Below, piece by piece: positions 26,469-34,203 of a DNA stretch of 64,000 nt. Source of the DNA: Bacillus aerolatus. Its GTDB lineage: Bacteria; Bacillota; Bacilli; Bacillales; Domibacillaceae. The notes below the pieces were generated by a model, which saw only the letters and a program-made list of their open reading frames with translations, did not search any database and was not told the origin of the DNA. The DNA lies in NCBI RefSeq assembly GCF_009183655.1, contig NZ_WEIO01000003.1:1-64000 (forward strand), in the 5' to 3' direction. Made by a program: the position numbers and the translations under genes. Position 1 is the first letter of the stretch. Each line of letters starts with the position of its first letter.

Positions 26469-26495
26469 ATATCGGCAAAACTAGGCAGATATTTA
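26469..26495 (-). promoter_or_regulatory. Sigma-D promoter of the chemoreceptor
   Basis: TAAA (26492-26495), exactly 15 nt, then GCCGATAT (26469-26476): a full match to the Bacillus sigma-D motility promoter. It predicts a leader of about 145 nt and co-expression with flagellar genes. The rest of the 26315-26616 gap holds nothing else I can support. Confidence 0.85.
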
Positions 26496-26616
26496 GTTTT
26501 TTTAGCTTTACGAACGCCCCTATCAGTCTTTTTTCCTAGATAAAACTCTATTTACGATTCTTTTACATAGGTTTTTAGACATTGAATAGCAGGAACCTCA
26601 TTTTTAAGTAAAAAAA

Positions 26617-26647
26617 AGACAGAAACCCCTTCAATGGATTTCTGTCT
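26617..26647 (-). terminator. Terminator of the SH3/SGNH hydrolase at 26675
   Basis: AGACAGAAACCC/GGATTTCTGTCT with one mismatch, followed on the minus strand by TTTTTTTT. Confidence 0.85.
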
Positions 26648-26674
26648 CTAAATGAAAAAAATATGCGCGCCAGC

Positions 26675-27637
26675 CTACTTTGACAATGCTGTGTTCACTG
26701 CCGCACTCACAGATCGATAAACAACATCTGCCCCCTGCGGAGTAAAATGTGTTCCGGATTGGTCGATAAACCTCGTGTTAATTAATTTTCTATCGGTTAT
26801 CCCCTTCATCGAGCCGGTAATATTTTTGTAGTTATCAACTAAAAGAACCTTCTTCTCCTTAGCGACTTTTCTCACAATGGCATTGTATGAGTCATGCCAC
26901 AGCCGGGCACCATTATATCTGCTGTACAGGTTCTGATTATTCCTCGAGTAATAATAGTTGGTATTATTACCTTGAATGACAGGGATAGTAGTCATTAAGA
27001 TCACACGGGACTGACGGGCTTTAAGTGTATCAGTGAAATAACGTACATTTTTCTCGAACTGCGCTTTTGTCACTTTCGGCTGACCATTCGCGTTCAGTAC
27101 GGCATCATTCGTTCCAAACATAATGATGACGACTTTCGGCTTTTTATTTAATACATCTTTTTGAAATCTTGCCTTGCCTTGTTCTGACGTATGCCCTCCG
27201 ACTCCTGCATTGATCACCGTTCGATACTGTCCGAGCTTATTCACCCATTTATCTTTTTCATCGTAGCCATTGTCACGCCAATTTGTGCCTTGTGTGTTGC
27301 TGTCGCCGAAGGCAACAATGATCTCGCTTCCCGGCACCGGCGAATCCTTGGCTATCTTTAAATAACGAGCCGCTACATAACCGATCTTGTTTTTGTAACG
27401 GATTTCTGCCCATCCGCCCGGCTTAGCAGCATATATATAAGTCGCCGCTCCTTTTTTCAAAGAACCGATTATTTTTGCTTTCGCATGAGGCTTTTCACGA
27501 ACATTTAACGAAGATACATTGACCGTGGCTTTTTGTGGTTTTGTTTCAGCAAAGGATGAATCTATATTTATATTGAATAAAAATAGAAAAACGAACAGCC
27601 AAATACAGATACTTTTCCAAAGCAGTCCCCTTTTCAT
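26675..27637 (-). CDS. Secreted SGNH hydrolase with bacterial SH3 domain, copy 1
   Basis: 320 residues. A signal peptide (about 1-31, ICIWLFVFLFLFNINIDSSFAE) precedes an SH3b cell-wall-binding domain (about 38-97, VSSLNVREKPHAKAKIIGSL). The SGNH esterase domain has FGDSNTQG (catalytic Ser), AGVGGHTSEQG (Gly block), MFGTNDAV (Asn block) and DQSGTHFTPQG (catalytic Asp/His). It likely deacylates wall or surface polysaccharide. The start at 27637 is set by the signal peptide and GGGGGGAG upstream; the longer frame runs through repeat array B. A paralog with a degenerate SH3 domain is at 30784. Confidence 0.88.
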   Translation of the reverse strand: MKRGLLWKSICIWLFVFLFLFNINIDSSFAETKPQKATVNVSSLNVREKPHAKAKIIGSLKKGAATYIYAAKPGGWAEIRYKNKIGYVAARYLKIAKDSPVPGSEIIVAFGDSNTQGTNWRDNGYDEKDKWVNKLGQYRTVINAGVGGHTSEQGKARFQKDVLNKKPKVVIIMFGTNDAVLNANGQPKVTKAQFEKNVRYFTDTLKARQSRVILMTTIPVIQGNNTNYYYSRNNQNLYSRYNGARLWHDSYNAIVRKVAKEKKVLLVDNYKNITGSMKGITDRKLINTRFIDQSGTHFTPQGADVVYRSVSAAVNTALSK

Positions 27638-27694
27638 CCGCACTCCCCCCATGCACTTTCCGAAAAATAGTAACCTATGAATAAGATGCTGCAT

Positions 27695-27880
27695 TGTGCA
27701 CAAGTCCTTGGCATTTATGCACGACTGTGACTGCTTTCTGCGCAAGAATCATTGAATTATGCGCAACAAACAAACTTATGCACCGTGCGCCGGACTTTGT
27801 GCACGAGCTGTACAAGGTTCTGCACGCCCATGCCCAATTTATGCGCGAGAACAGCCGGAATATGCACGTTGCCTAACGAT
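27695..27880 (+). repeat. 21-bp-period array, copy B (9 units)
   Basis: TGC cores at 27697, 27718, 27739, 27760, 27779, 27800, 27821, 27842 and 27863 (steps 21, 21, 21, 19, 21, 21, 21, 21). The 19-bp step is at the same place as in copies A and C. It lies just after the stop of the polysaccharide deacetylase gene and upstream of the SGNH gene. Reading frames stay open through it on both strands because 21 is a multiple of 3; I do not regard them as genes. Confidence 0.85.
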
Positions 27881-27910
27881 AAAATAAAAGTTACGCAAAA
27901 GAGGCTTTCC

Positions 27911-29161
27911 CTAATACCGCCCTTCAATTTTCTTAACGAAGTCATCCATTGTGTGGTAAGGGCCGATTCCTTGCCTTTTCAAAATGTAGGGCTGATCGCC
28001 GCGCTGAACGTTCCCTGTTTCAGTCGTGAATGCCAGGCGGATGCCGGCCGCTTTGGCAGCTTGAATCGTATGGCTGCTGTATTGTCCCCATGGGTAGGCT
28101 AAATATTGAATAGAAGACGGGTCTTCTAACGGTTTGCCGATATGCTCTCTGCCTTTGATCAAGTCCAGCTCGATCTCTTTTTGCGTTTTAGAGATCAAAT
28201 AAGGAATTAATGTCTCTCTTTCTCTTAAATGCATGCCATTTGTGTGGTGCTGAAAATCAAAAATGTCGATTGTTTCTTTCATCTCTTTATAACCCATATA
28301 TTGCAGCGTCATCGGATCCCACGACTGGGCGAATGATCTTGTTTTTCCGCCAATAACGAAAGAAACAGCTTTTTGATTGTTTTCCTTTAAAATCGGATAC
28401 GCGTATTTTTGCATAGATAAATAGTTATCATCAAACGTGATAACAGCTACTTTTCCTGTTAAGTTTTGTTCGTTATTCAAGTAGCGGTCCAGCTCTTGAA
28501 GTAAAATCGTTTTCCAGCCGTTTTGCTTCAAATAATCCATTTGCTTTTGAAACTCGGAAACTTTTATCACCATCGAGTTTTTCTCAAATGGCGTCTGTTC
28601 AGGCTGCTCCAGCATGTGATGATACATCAACACCGGAATGCCGAGATCTTCGTACACTTTGCTCTCATGTATGTAGCCCAACTGGCCGCCTACATTGACT
28701 AAATACCAATTACTTATTTTTCTCGCAACTGGATAACGAATATTTCCTTTCACTAAAGCGATCGCTTTTTGTTTCTTATCTATACGGTTAAAAACGATCG
28801 ACTCTGTCTTCGTAACAATGCTTAGATTAGAGTTCACTGGTTTCTTTGACTTTGACTGCACTATTTGTTTTTTTGTCGCTGTCTTTATATGAGCTCCCTT
28901 TTTGATAAACCCTGTGGCATTTCCAAATGGGACATAATAATAATTTTGATCCTCTGTTACGACTTCATATAACTGCCACGCTAAAAGAGTGCCGATCGTC
29001 ACCTGCTTCCCGTCCACATAATCATATACCGGGGCTTTCTGCGTAGTCACAATCCACTTAGAAGAAGCAGCTGCTTGAGCTTCCTTCCCCTGAACAATGA
29101 ACAAAGACGCGACCGCCAAACACACAACTAGTAATATATTAATACAAAAACCTTTCAACAC
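27911..29161 (-). CDS. Secreted polysaccharide deacetylase with N-terminal SH3-like domains
   Basis: 416 residues. A signal peptide (about 1-32, NILLVVCLAVASLFIVQG) is followed by SH3-like repeats (about 35-170). The NodB/CE4 domain spans about 175-416: GIPVLMYHHML, the catalytic TFDDNY metal-binding motif, HHTNGMH as the His-rich second motif, and AYPWGQYS. CE4 enzymes remove N- or O-acetyl groups from peptidoglycan or exopolysaccharide; a role in surface polymer maturation is plausible given the EPS locus. It starts at TTG 29161 after GGGGAAG. Array B follows its stop. Confidence 0.87.
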   Translation of the reverse strand: MLKGFCINILLVVCLAVASLFIVQGKEAQAAASSKWIVTTQKAPVYDYVDGKQVTIGTLLAWQLYEVVTEDQNYYYVPFGNATGFIKKGAHIKTATKKQIVQSKSKKPVNSNLSIVTKTESIVFNRIDKKQKAIALVKGNIRYPVARKISNWYLVNVGGQLGYIHESKVYEDLGIPVLMYHHMLEQPEQTPFEKNSMVIKVSEFQKQMDYLKQNGWKTILLQELDRYLNNEQNLTGKVAVITFDDNYLSMQKYAYPILKENNQKAVSFVIGGKTRSFAQSWDPMTLQYMGYKEMKETIDIFDFQHHTNGMHLRERETLIPYLISKTQKEIELDLIKGREHIGKPLEDPSSIQYLAYPWGQYSSHTIQAAKAAGIRLAFTTETGNVQRGDQPYILKRQGIGPYHTMDDFVKKIEGRY

Positions 29162-29280
29162 ACTTCCCCATCCCTCTTTGTAGTCCTATAGACTTGATGT
29201 AAACTATTACCACTATATCAAAAAACAATAGTACTAGGAAGGAAGTTTTAAAAGTTCACTTTATCACTTTAAAGCAACGG

Positions 29281-29322
29281 GGGTCAGTCCCCCACCGCTT
29301 TAAAGCGATGAGGGACTGACTC
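29281..29322. repeat. GGGACTGAC hairpin repeat upstream of the deacetylase
   Basis: GTCAGTCCC (29283-29291) and GGGACTGAC (29312-29320) enclose a CGCTTTAAAGCG palindrome. Same family as hairpins at 32989, 39327, 46171 and 47196. There is no T-run here. Confidence 0.6.
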
Positions 29323-29354
29323 TTTATATTGAGATTTCCCTGCATAAAAAAAGA

Positions 29355-29395
29355 GCCATTCCAAAAGTCGGTGCTTAACAGACTTTTGGAATAGC
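29355..29395 (-). terminator. Terminator beyond VanZ-like gene 1 and array C
   Basis: GCCATTCCAAAAGTC/GACTTTTGGAATAGC with one mismatch. The minus strand continues TCTTTTTTTAT. The core and loop resemble the terminator next to array A. Confidence 0.8.
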
Positions 29396-29420
29396 CCCCT
29401 TTAGTGAAGCAATATTGCTT

Positions 29421-29600
29421 TGTGCACGGATCATTGGCATTTATGCGCGAATTTGATAGATTTGTGCACGGAAATCATTGAATTGTGCACGAAAAAGTGA
29501 CTTGTGCACGGATCGCCACGCTTTGTGCACGGGTTGTACGACTTTCTGCGCGCCCACGCCCGGTTTATGCGCGAAAATAGCCGGAATATGCACGGCACAC
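29421..29600 (+). repeat. 21-bp-period array, copy C (9 units)
   Basis: TGC cores at 29423, 29444, 29465, 29486, 29505, 29526, 29547, 29568 and 29589 (steps 21, 21, 21, 19, 21, 21, 21, 21). The unit consensus is about TTTRTGCRCGRA plus a variable 9-bp body. It lies just downstream of the VanZ-like gene at 29627 and just upstream of the terminator at 29355, the same arrangement as copy A. Confidence 0.88.
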
Positions 29601-29626
29601 TCGGCACAAAAACCCAGACGCAGCAC

Positions 29627-30112
29627 CTACCCCCTCTTCTTCCACGCATACAACGGCACAAAGATCAAAAGCGCAATTGCCGCTCCAACAAGATCCAGCG
29701 CGACATCTTGAACGAGCGGCGTCCGCCCTCCTGTCTGCAGCTGGTGCAGCTCATCAAACGCAGCATACACGCCGGCACCAACAAGAGCGAACAGCCCAGC
29801 TTTTCCTACTTGATTCGGCCGCCACAGCACATACACGAGAAACAGCGCCACCGCCAAGCATCCGAACAAAAACACGTGGGCAAACTTGCGGATGAAAAAC
29901 TCGAGAAAATAATAATACCCTCTCGTCTCAACCGAAATGACTTGGCCCCAATACGTCACCTCGAACTGTGACAACACACCGGCAAATGGCTCACCCGGCA
30001 GCACCTTTGGCAAGAGCCGTACGAGCGACTGCTGTTCATACGTCTGCGAAGAAAAAAGAAAAATCACCCCTGCCACCATCAGCAATATAACAATTCTTAT
30101 CATCTGTTTCAC
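29627..30112 (-). CDS. VanZ-like membrane protein 1
   Basis: A 161-residue protein with about four transmembrane segments. VanZ-family hallmarks are FSSQT after the first helix, KFAHVFLFGCLAVALF, and DELHQLQTGGRTPLVQDVALDL near the C-terminus. VanZ in enterococci lowers teicoplanin susceptibility; the role of chromosomal homologs is unclear. It starts at GTG 30112 with AAGGAG 7 nt upstream. It is more diverged than VanZ-like 2-4. It follows the gene at 30158 by 45 bp, probably in one operon. Confidence 0.85.
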   Translation of the reverse strand: MKQMIRIVILLMVAGVIFLFSSQTYEQQSLVRLLPKVLPGEPFAGVLSQFEVTYWGQVISVETRGYYYFLEFFIRKFAHVFLFGCLAVALFLVYVLWRPNQVGKAGLFALVGAGVYAAFDELHQLQTGGRTPLVQDVALDLVGAAIALLIFVPLYAWKKRG

Positions 30113-30157
30113 TATCTACTCCTTTGCGGCAGCATTCTCCATTTGCTGCTTAACGAT

Positions 30158-30625
30158 TTATTGATCGTAGTCCCACAAAATGAGCCACTCGTCTTTTTCT
30201 TGTACGACGAACACCTCTTGCTGCAAAGAAAAATTCCCATACTTCCCTTTGTATACTTGAACGACAGGCACTTTATATACCCACCTCAGCACCGGTGCTT
30301 CTTTGGAAGGCTTCCACGTCTCTAATTCTTCCGGCTCTCCAAGTGTATACGAAAAAGTTTCCACCCCGAAGTGATTCATAAACACATGCGCCCGGTCCTG
30401 TATATAAGCCCCTTTCGTAAATTTCTCTTTCATATAGGGATGGAATAACTTCCACGAATTTGTGAAATCTCCTTCTTGTTCAAACTGATAAAATTCATCG
30501 ACCGCTTCTTGCGCCTCTTCACCTGGCGAAGAAGACACCAGCCGGCTCAAGAGCCACACGATCATAACGAACACGAACAGGAGGATGATGAACTTTCCCG
30601 CATGCGAACGCCGCCTCCTCAACAT
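30158..30625 (-). CDS. Membrane-anchored protein of unknown function
   Basis: 155 residues. An Arg-rich cytoplasmic start (LRRRRSHAGK) precedes one transmembrane helix (about 12-29, FIILLFVFVMIVWLLSRLV). An exported domain of about 120 residues follows (EAVDEFYQFEQEGDFTNSWK, ending in EKDEWLILWDYDQ). The fold pattern suggests an NTF2-like domain, but I cannot name the family. GAGGGGG precedes the ATG. It precedes VanZ-like gene 1 in the same direction. Confidence 0.75.
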   Translation of the reverse strand: MLRRRRSHAGKFIILLFVFVMIVWLLSRLVSSSPGEEAQEAVDEFYQFEQEGDFTNSWKLFHPYMKEKFTKGAYIQDRAHVFMNHFGVETFSYTLGEPEELETWKPSKEAPVLRWVYKVPVVQVYKGKYGNFSLQQEVFVVQEKDEWLILWDYDQ

Positions 30626-30720
30626 ATAAAACCCCCTCAGAAAAAAGGCTGTTTATTCGAGGATATTCGGCCAGGCTGCGGTTTAGTATGATTCGTTAGA
30701 AGAAGAATCATCGCGAAAAA

Positions 30721-30748
30721 AGCCAGCACCCTTCATCGGATGCTGGCT
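30721..30748 (-). terminator. Terminator of SH3/SGNH hydrolase 2
   Basis: AGCCAGCACC pairs with GGATGCTGGCT (one mismatch), followed on the minus strand by TTTTTT. A sibling hairpin with the same GGATGCTG core is at 31904. Confidence 0.85.
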
Positions 30749-30783
30749 CTCGATTTCACTGGAGCGGCACTTAGTGTTTATTC

Positions 30784-31716
30784 TCACCACAACGCCGCGC
30801 TCACCGCCATTCTCGCTCCCCAATAAACAACGTTTGCTCCTTGTGGGGTAAAATGTGTTCCCGATGGGTCAATGAGTCCCGATTTCACTAATGTTTCATC
30901 TGATATCCCGTTCGGTAGTTGAGTAATATTTTGATAGTTATCCACTAATAGGACGTTCTTCTCTCTGGCAACTTTTCTCACAATTTCATTGTATGAATCA
31001 TGCCACATCCTCGCACCGCCATATGTGCCGTACAAACGTTCATTATTCCTGGCGTAGTAATGATCCAGCCCTTCAATGACAGGAATAGTTGTCATTAAGA
31101 TGACAGTAGACTGGCGGGCTTGAAGTGTATCCGTGAAATAACGTAAATTCTCCTCAAACTTCGCTTTTGTCACTTTCGGCTGACCATCGGCATTCAATAC
31201 GGCATCATTTGTGCCAAACATAATAATAACAACTTTCGGGTTTTTACTTAATACGTCTCTTTGAAATCTTATCCTGCCTTGTTCTGACGTATTCCCTCCG
31301 ACTCCTGCATTGATCACTGTTCGGTGTTGCGCGAGCCTGTTCACCCATTTATCTCTTACATCGTAACCATTCTCAAACCAATTTGTGCCTTCTGTATTGC
31401 TGTCGCCGAACACAACAACGACATCGCTTCTGTCCGCTCCTGCTAATACTGCCGAATCCTTTACTGCTTTTACATAACGAGCCGCTAAATAACCAAGCGG
31501 ATGAGTAGACTGTATATAAGTGAGCGCCCCCTTTTTTAACGAACCGATGATTTTCTCTTCTATATGAGACCTTTCACGAACATTTAATAGAGATGCAGTG
31601 TCTGTTTCTTTTTGCAGCTTTGTTTCAGCAAACGCTGATTCAATATGTAGATTAAATAAAAATAGAAAAACGACTAACCAACTAAATAAACTTTTCCAGC
31701 GGAATCCCCTTTTCAC
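30784..31716 (-). CDS. Secreted SGNH hydrolase, copy 2 (degenerate SH3)
   Basis: 310 residues, paralogous to the protein at 26675 along its length. It has a signal peptide (about 1-31), a shortened SH3-like region (LLNVRERSHIEEKIIGSLKK) that lost the segment around the GWAEIRYKNKIGYV stretch of copy 1, and an intact SGNH domain with FGDSNTEG, AGVGGNTSEQG, MFGTNDAV and DPSGTHFTPQG. Its catalytic residues are complete, so it should be active but perhaps less tightly bound to the wall. It has its own terminator at 30721. Confidence 0.87.
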   Translation of the reverse strand: MKRGFRWKSLFSWLVVFLFLFNLHIESAFAETKLQKETDTASLLNVRERSHIEEKIIGSLKKGALTYIQSTHPLGYLAARYVKAVKDSAVLAGADRSDVVVVFGDSNTEGTNWFENGYDVRDKWVNRLAQHRTVINAGVGGNTSEQGRIRFQRDVLSKNPKVVIIMFGTNDAVLNADGQPKVTKAKFEENLRYFTDTLQARQSTVILMTTIPVIEGLDHYYARNNERLYGTYGGARMWHDSYNEIVRKVAREKNVLLVDNYQNITQLPNGISDETLVKSGLIDPSGTHFTPQGANVVYWGARMAVSAALW

Positions 31717-31903
31717 CTATATTCCTCCAATGTACTTTTCGAGAAAATGAACTCTCTTACACTTAGCATACTAAACTAGTTTGACGATGTCCTAACGGTT
31801 AGTAAACTAAATTTCAATGTTAACCCGCTCATCTTTGTTTGTCGAGGTGTAGTTTTTTACCATCTGATTTCTAGCGGTTTACTATGAAAATCAGCAAAAA
31901 AAA

Positions 31904-31925
31904 CAGCACCCATTATCGGATGCTG
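31904..31925 (-). terminator. Terminator of the DUF4282-like gene
   Basis: CAGCACC/GGATGCTG hairpin with one mismatch, followed on the minus strand by TTTTTTTT, 17 bp after the stop at 31942. Confidence 0.75.
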
Positions 31926-31941
31926 GCTCCCACTTTCACTG

Positions 31942-32229
31942 TTACTGCTGTGAAGTCTGGTTGTTAGAAAGTTGTTTCTCAATTTTTTTCAGTGACTCAT
32001 CCATCTTAAAGAAGATAATAAGAAGTTCACAATAAACACGCACCATTAATGGACCAATGACAATCGTTAATAGCCCCATAATCACACTTAATCCGCCGCC
32101 GTAATAAGAACTGACTCCAGTCATCATCATGCCAATTCCAGAAAGAACAGACATCGCGACCCCAATCCAAAAAATAATTTTAATAATAGTTGGGGTAATC
32201 ATTTTGTCAAATGACAGGAAGTTCCCCAT
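31942..32229 (-). CDS. DUF4282-like small membrane protein
   Basis: 95 residues with two transmembrane segments (FLSFDKMITPTIIKIIFWIG and a Gly-rich second helix) and a charged C-terminal tail (KMDESLKKIEKQLSNN). The FDKMITP...FWIG start fits the DUF4282 family, whose function is unknown. The start at 32229 has AAAGGGG upstream; the frame is open to 32352 without signals. Confidence 0.7.
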   Translation of the reverse strand: MGNFLSFDKMITPTIIKIIFWIGVAMSVLSGIGMMMTGVSSYYGGGLSVIMGLLTIVIGPLMVRVYCELLIIFFKMDESLKKIEKQLSNNQTSQQ

Positions 32230-32412
32230 GCGCACACCCCTTTCCAAAAAATTGCTTTCAGTAACATAGTATTTCGAAAGTAAATATTTATGTTGGAAAT
32301 TAAGATAAATATCAGGGGAGCGTATCAAGGGGGTCAGTGACTGCGGGGACACCGCCTATCAAAGCAACGTCCCCTTTGAACTCGAAACATTCATTGCTTA
32401 CAAATTTTGCTC

Positions 32413-32519
32413 CTAAATCATCAACTGAAGCTTCTCTAATAGCTCTCGAACAAGTTCCTTAGCAAGATTTCATTCCCACACACTAGTATTTGTTTAAATA
32501 ACTCCTTCTTCTTCTGCTC
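32413..32519 (-). pseudogene. Broken copy of the small VanZ-partner protein
   Basis: Homologous to the intact 47-aa ORFs at 38705 and 45537: it keeps EQKKKELFKQIL at the start and KELVRELLEKLQL at the end. These are now in different frames and the middle (FGYKRG region) is deleted. The GTG start and overlapping VanZ stop are also lost, so the VanZ frame reads on through it. Confidence 0.8.
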
Positions 32520-32950
32520 GCAGAGTCATCCTCATTTGATTGATTAAAATGGCTTCTCTTTCTCACCACTCGCCTCCACACAAACAAGGCGAGTGCCGCA
32601 CCAACTGAATCTAATAGGACATCCGCTACAGAAGCCGTTCGCCCTGGAACAAATGATTGGTGAAATTCATCCGTCGCTGCATACACCGTTGTCAGCAGCC
32701 AAGCAAGGAAAAATCTCTTCTTCCGAAACACGAAGGTACATAAAACGGCAAGGAAACCAAATACCATCACATGAGTAGCCTTGCGGATGAGGAAGTTAAC
32801 CACTTTCGCTTGTTCATCATCTAAACCGAACAATTGCTGAAAGATGGTTAACGTATTTGAACCAGAAGAAGATGGAGCGGCAGTAAACGCAAAGATGAGA
32901 AAACACCATACGATCGGTACAGCAACAACTAAGATGGAATTCTTTTTCAT
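32483..32950 (-). CDS. VanZ-like membrane protein 2
   Basis: 155 residues, about four helices, strongly similar to VanZ-like 3 and 4 (FAFTAAPSSSGS, KATHVMVFGFLAVL, TDEFHQSFVPGRTASVADVL). The C-terminus (RRRRSYLNKY) differs because the usual stop inside GTGAGTGAAC was lost and translation continues over the broken partner ORF. The start at 32950 has AGAGG upstream at a proper distance; the in-frame ATG at 32956 abuts that site. A GGGACTGAC hairpin with a T-run sits 39 bp upstream. Confidence 0.85.
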   Translation of the reverse strand: MKKNSILVVAVPIVWCFLIFAFTAAPSSSGSNTLTIFQQLFGLDDEQAKVVNFLIRKATHVMVFGFLAVLCTFVFRKKRFFLAWLLTTVYAATDEFHQSFVPGRTASVADVLLDSVGAALALFVWRRVVRKRSHFNQSNEDDSASRRRRSYLNKY

Positions 32951-32988
32951 ATTCATCCTCTAATCTGCATATTCTTCATGCGAAAAAA

Positions 32989-33018
32989 GGGACTGACCCG
33001 TCATAGTGAGCCAGTCCC
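32989..33018 (-). terminator. GGGACTGAC hairpin in the leader of VanZ-like 2
   Basis: GGGACTG/CAGTCCC with a long loop. The minus strand reads into TTTTTTCG, then CATGAAGAATATG and the AGAGG ribosome site. No gene lies upstream to be terminated, so it may act as a leader attenuator. Similar leaders precede VanZ-like 3 and 4. Confidence 0.6.
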
Positions 33019-33059
33019 GGTTAAAAAATAAAAAAAGTGAAGCGGCGCTGCATAGATTA

Positions 33060-33175
33060 TGCACGGCTATGAAGACTTTCTGCACGGGAATCATTGGATT
33101 GTGCACAAGTTGTACGGTTTTCTGCACACCCAGGCCCCATTTTTGCACAGGAACAGCCAGATAGGCACGTTGCCT
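33060..33175 (+). repeat. 21-bp-period array, copy D (6 units)
   Basis: Cores at 33060, 33081, 33102, 33123, 33144 and 33164. Unit bodies match units 2/3, 6, 7, 8 and 9 of copies A-C. Unit 3 (AATCATTGGATTG) is joined directly to unit 6 (TTGTACGG), so units 4-5 were lost by an internal deletion. Confidence 0.8.
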
Positions 33176-33252
33176 TATGATTACGCAAAAGAGACTTTTA
33201 AGACATCCCTACGGATAATCAGCCACCTTCACAATATTTAAGTGCAGGGTCT

Positions 33253-33282
33253 TTGTCCTTTTCAGGATTGTCATGTTAAAAT
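33253..33282 (+). promoter_or_regulatory. Promoter of the second sinR
   Basis: TTGTCC, 18-bp spacer, TAAAAT with TG extension: the same architecture as in front of sinR copy 1, 44 bp from the ATG. Confidence 0.7.
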
Positions 33283-33326
33283 ATAAAGATCGAAGTTAGA
33301 TTTTAACACATTCTAAGGGTGATCAT

Positions 33327-33662
33327 ATGTCTATAGGAACACGAATCCGTGAACTTAGGATGAAAAAAGGATTGTCATTGACCGAGTTGGCTAATCGGGC
33401 GGGAGTAGCGAAATCATATATCTCTTCGGTTGAACGCCAAATACAATTAAATCCTTCCATCCAATTTCTAAACAAAGTATCTGCGGTGTTGGATGTGAAT
33501 GTTGAGAAACTAATTCATGAACATGACAGCACAGAGGAAGAAATTGATATGGAATGGCTTGAACTTGCCAAGGAAGCAATGGAATCTGGCATTAGCAAAG
33601 AGCAATTCAAACAATTTCTTGAATTTCAAAAGTGGCAGAAGTCCAACAGCCCCGATAAGTAA
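33327..33662 (+). CDS. sinR: SinR-like biofilm master repressor, copy 2
   Basis: 111 residues, the exact length of B. subtilis SinR. The helix-turn-helix (residues 1-65) contains an ELANRAGVAKSYISSVERQ identical to copy 1, and the SIN domain (about 74-108) ends in FLEFQKWQKSNSPDK. The two copies differ mainly in the linker (HEHDSTEEEIDM against NENNSKEDEIDT). The identical recognition helix suggests they bind the same operators, and similar SIN domains suggest mixed dimers and cross-binding by either SinI. AAGGGTGA precedes the ATG. Convergent with the sinI gene at 33884. Confidence 0.93.
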   Translation: MSIGTRIRELRMKKGLSLTELANRAGVAKSYISSVERQIQLNPSIQFLNKVSAVLDVNVEKLIHEHDSTEEEIDMEWLELAKEAMESGISKEQFKQFLEFQKWQKSNSPDK

Positions 33663-33675
33663 TACTTCTTTTAAC

Positions 33676-33718
33676 AGGACTTTCCCCATACTTTTGTGTG
33701 CATTACTGGGGAAGTCCT
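33676..33718. terminator. Hairpin between convergent sinR and sinI (copy 2)
   Basis: AGGACTTTCCCCA pairs with TGGGGAAGTCCT (one unpaired base) 13 bp after the sinR stop, mirroring 3114-3151. The 165 bp beyond it to the sinI stop show nothing further. Confidence 0.6.
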
Positions 33719-33883
33719 GAAAAGCAACTCACCTGTCAATTTTATCCGATCAAACTCCCTCAAATCCAGCCTTGCTGTGAACGGTATAACCGTCCATTGA
33801 CTAGCTCTCCCGCTCGCTAAAATGTACGAAAATTCAAATAATTCCCCGCCTGCTTCGGACTCTCGCCCTATTATACCCCCACT

Positions 33884-34039
33884 TTAACAGTAAGATCGCA
33901 ACGCCGATTTTGAATTTTTCTGATTTACTCTTTCGCTTTTTAAAAATCCCTTCACTTCTTGAGGGGATATACCTAGACCTTTTGCTTCCTTCATCAACGC
34001 AATCCACTCCCTGTCCAACGAGATTTGATCTTTCCCCAT
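33884..34039 (-). CDS. sinI: SinI-like antirepressor, copy 2 (51 aa)
   Basis: 51 residues: SLDREWIALMKEAKGLGISP, then QEVKGFLKS, a SIN-type helix-hook-helix without a DNA-binding domain, followed by a Lys/Ser-rich tail. It differs from copy 1 in about half of its positions, more than the two SinR copies differ. AGGGGG precedes the ATG. A c-di-GMP-I riboswitch ends at 34061. The tail beyond the SIN motif is longer than in copy 1 and ends in Cys. Confidence 0.85.
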   Translation of the reverse strand: MGKDQISLDREWIALMKEAKGLGISPQEVKGFLKSERVNQKNSKSALRSYC

Positions 34040-34060
34040 ATGAATCCCCCTAATAATATA

Positions 34061-34133
34061 GGCAGCCCAGCCATCATAGCAGCCATCCCCTTAGACCTGA
34101 AACTTTGCGTCCTTATTTTTCAATAAGTTTGCC
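34061..34133 (-). ncRNA. c-di-GMP-I (GEMM) riboswitch in the sinI leader, copy 2
   Basis: P1 GGCA/TGCC, P2 CTTATT-GAAA-AATAAG, the exact core GGACGCAAAG, CAGGTCTAAGGGG, and the receptor/P3 part CTATGATGGCTGGGCTGCC. It is even closer to the class consensus than copy 1. The Shine-Dalgarno of sinI lies about 10 nt after P1, again with no room for a terminator. Confidence 0.92.
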
Positions 34134-34203
34134 TTTTCTATAATTTTCAAACACATATTTGCCCATAAAAAGAAGAAAAAAGTTTTATTCCATTATAGAA
34201 AAT

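Noticed and set aside
24419-29600. CRISPR array
   Set aside because: The conserved core is only 6-8 bp, the intervening bodies are the same between distant copies, the period is 21 bp, and no cas genes are present.
29421-29711. Open reading frames through the 21-bp arrays (for example + frame with LCxxxxx heptads, - frame with VHKxxxx heptads)
   Set aside because: A 21-bp period is a multiple of 3, so frames stay open and look like heptad repeats by chance; there are no ribosome binding sites, and copies differ by indels that would shift frame.
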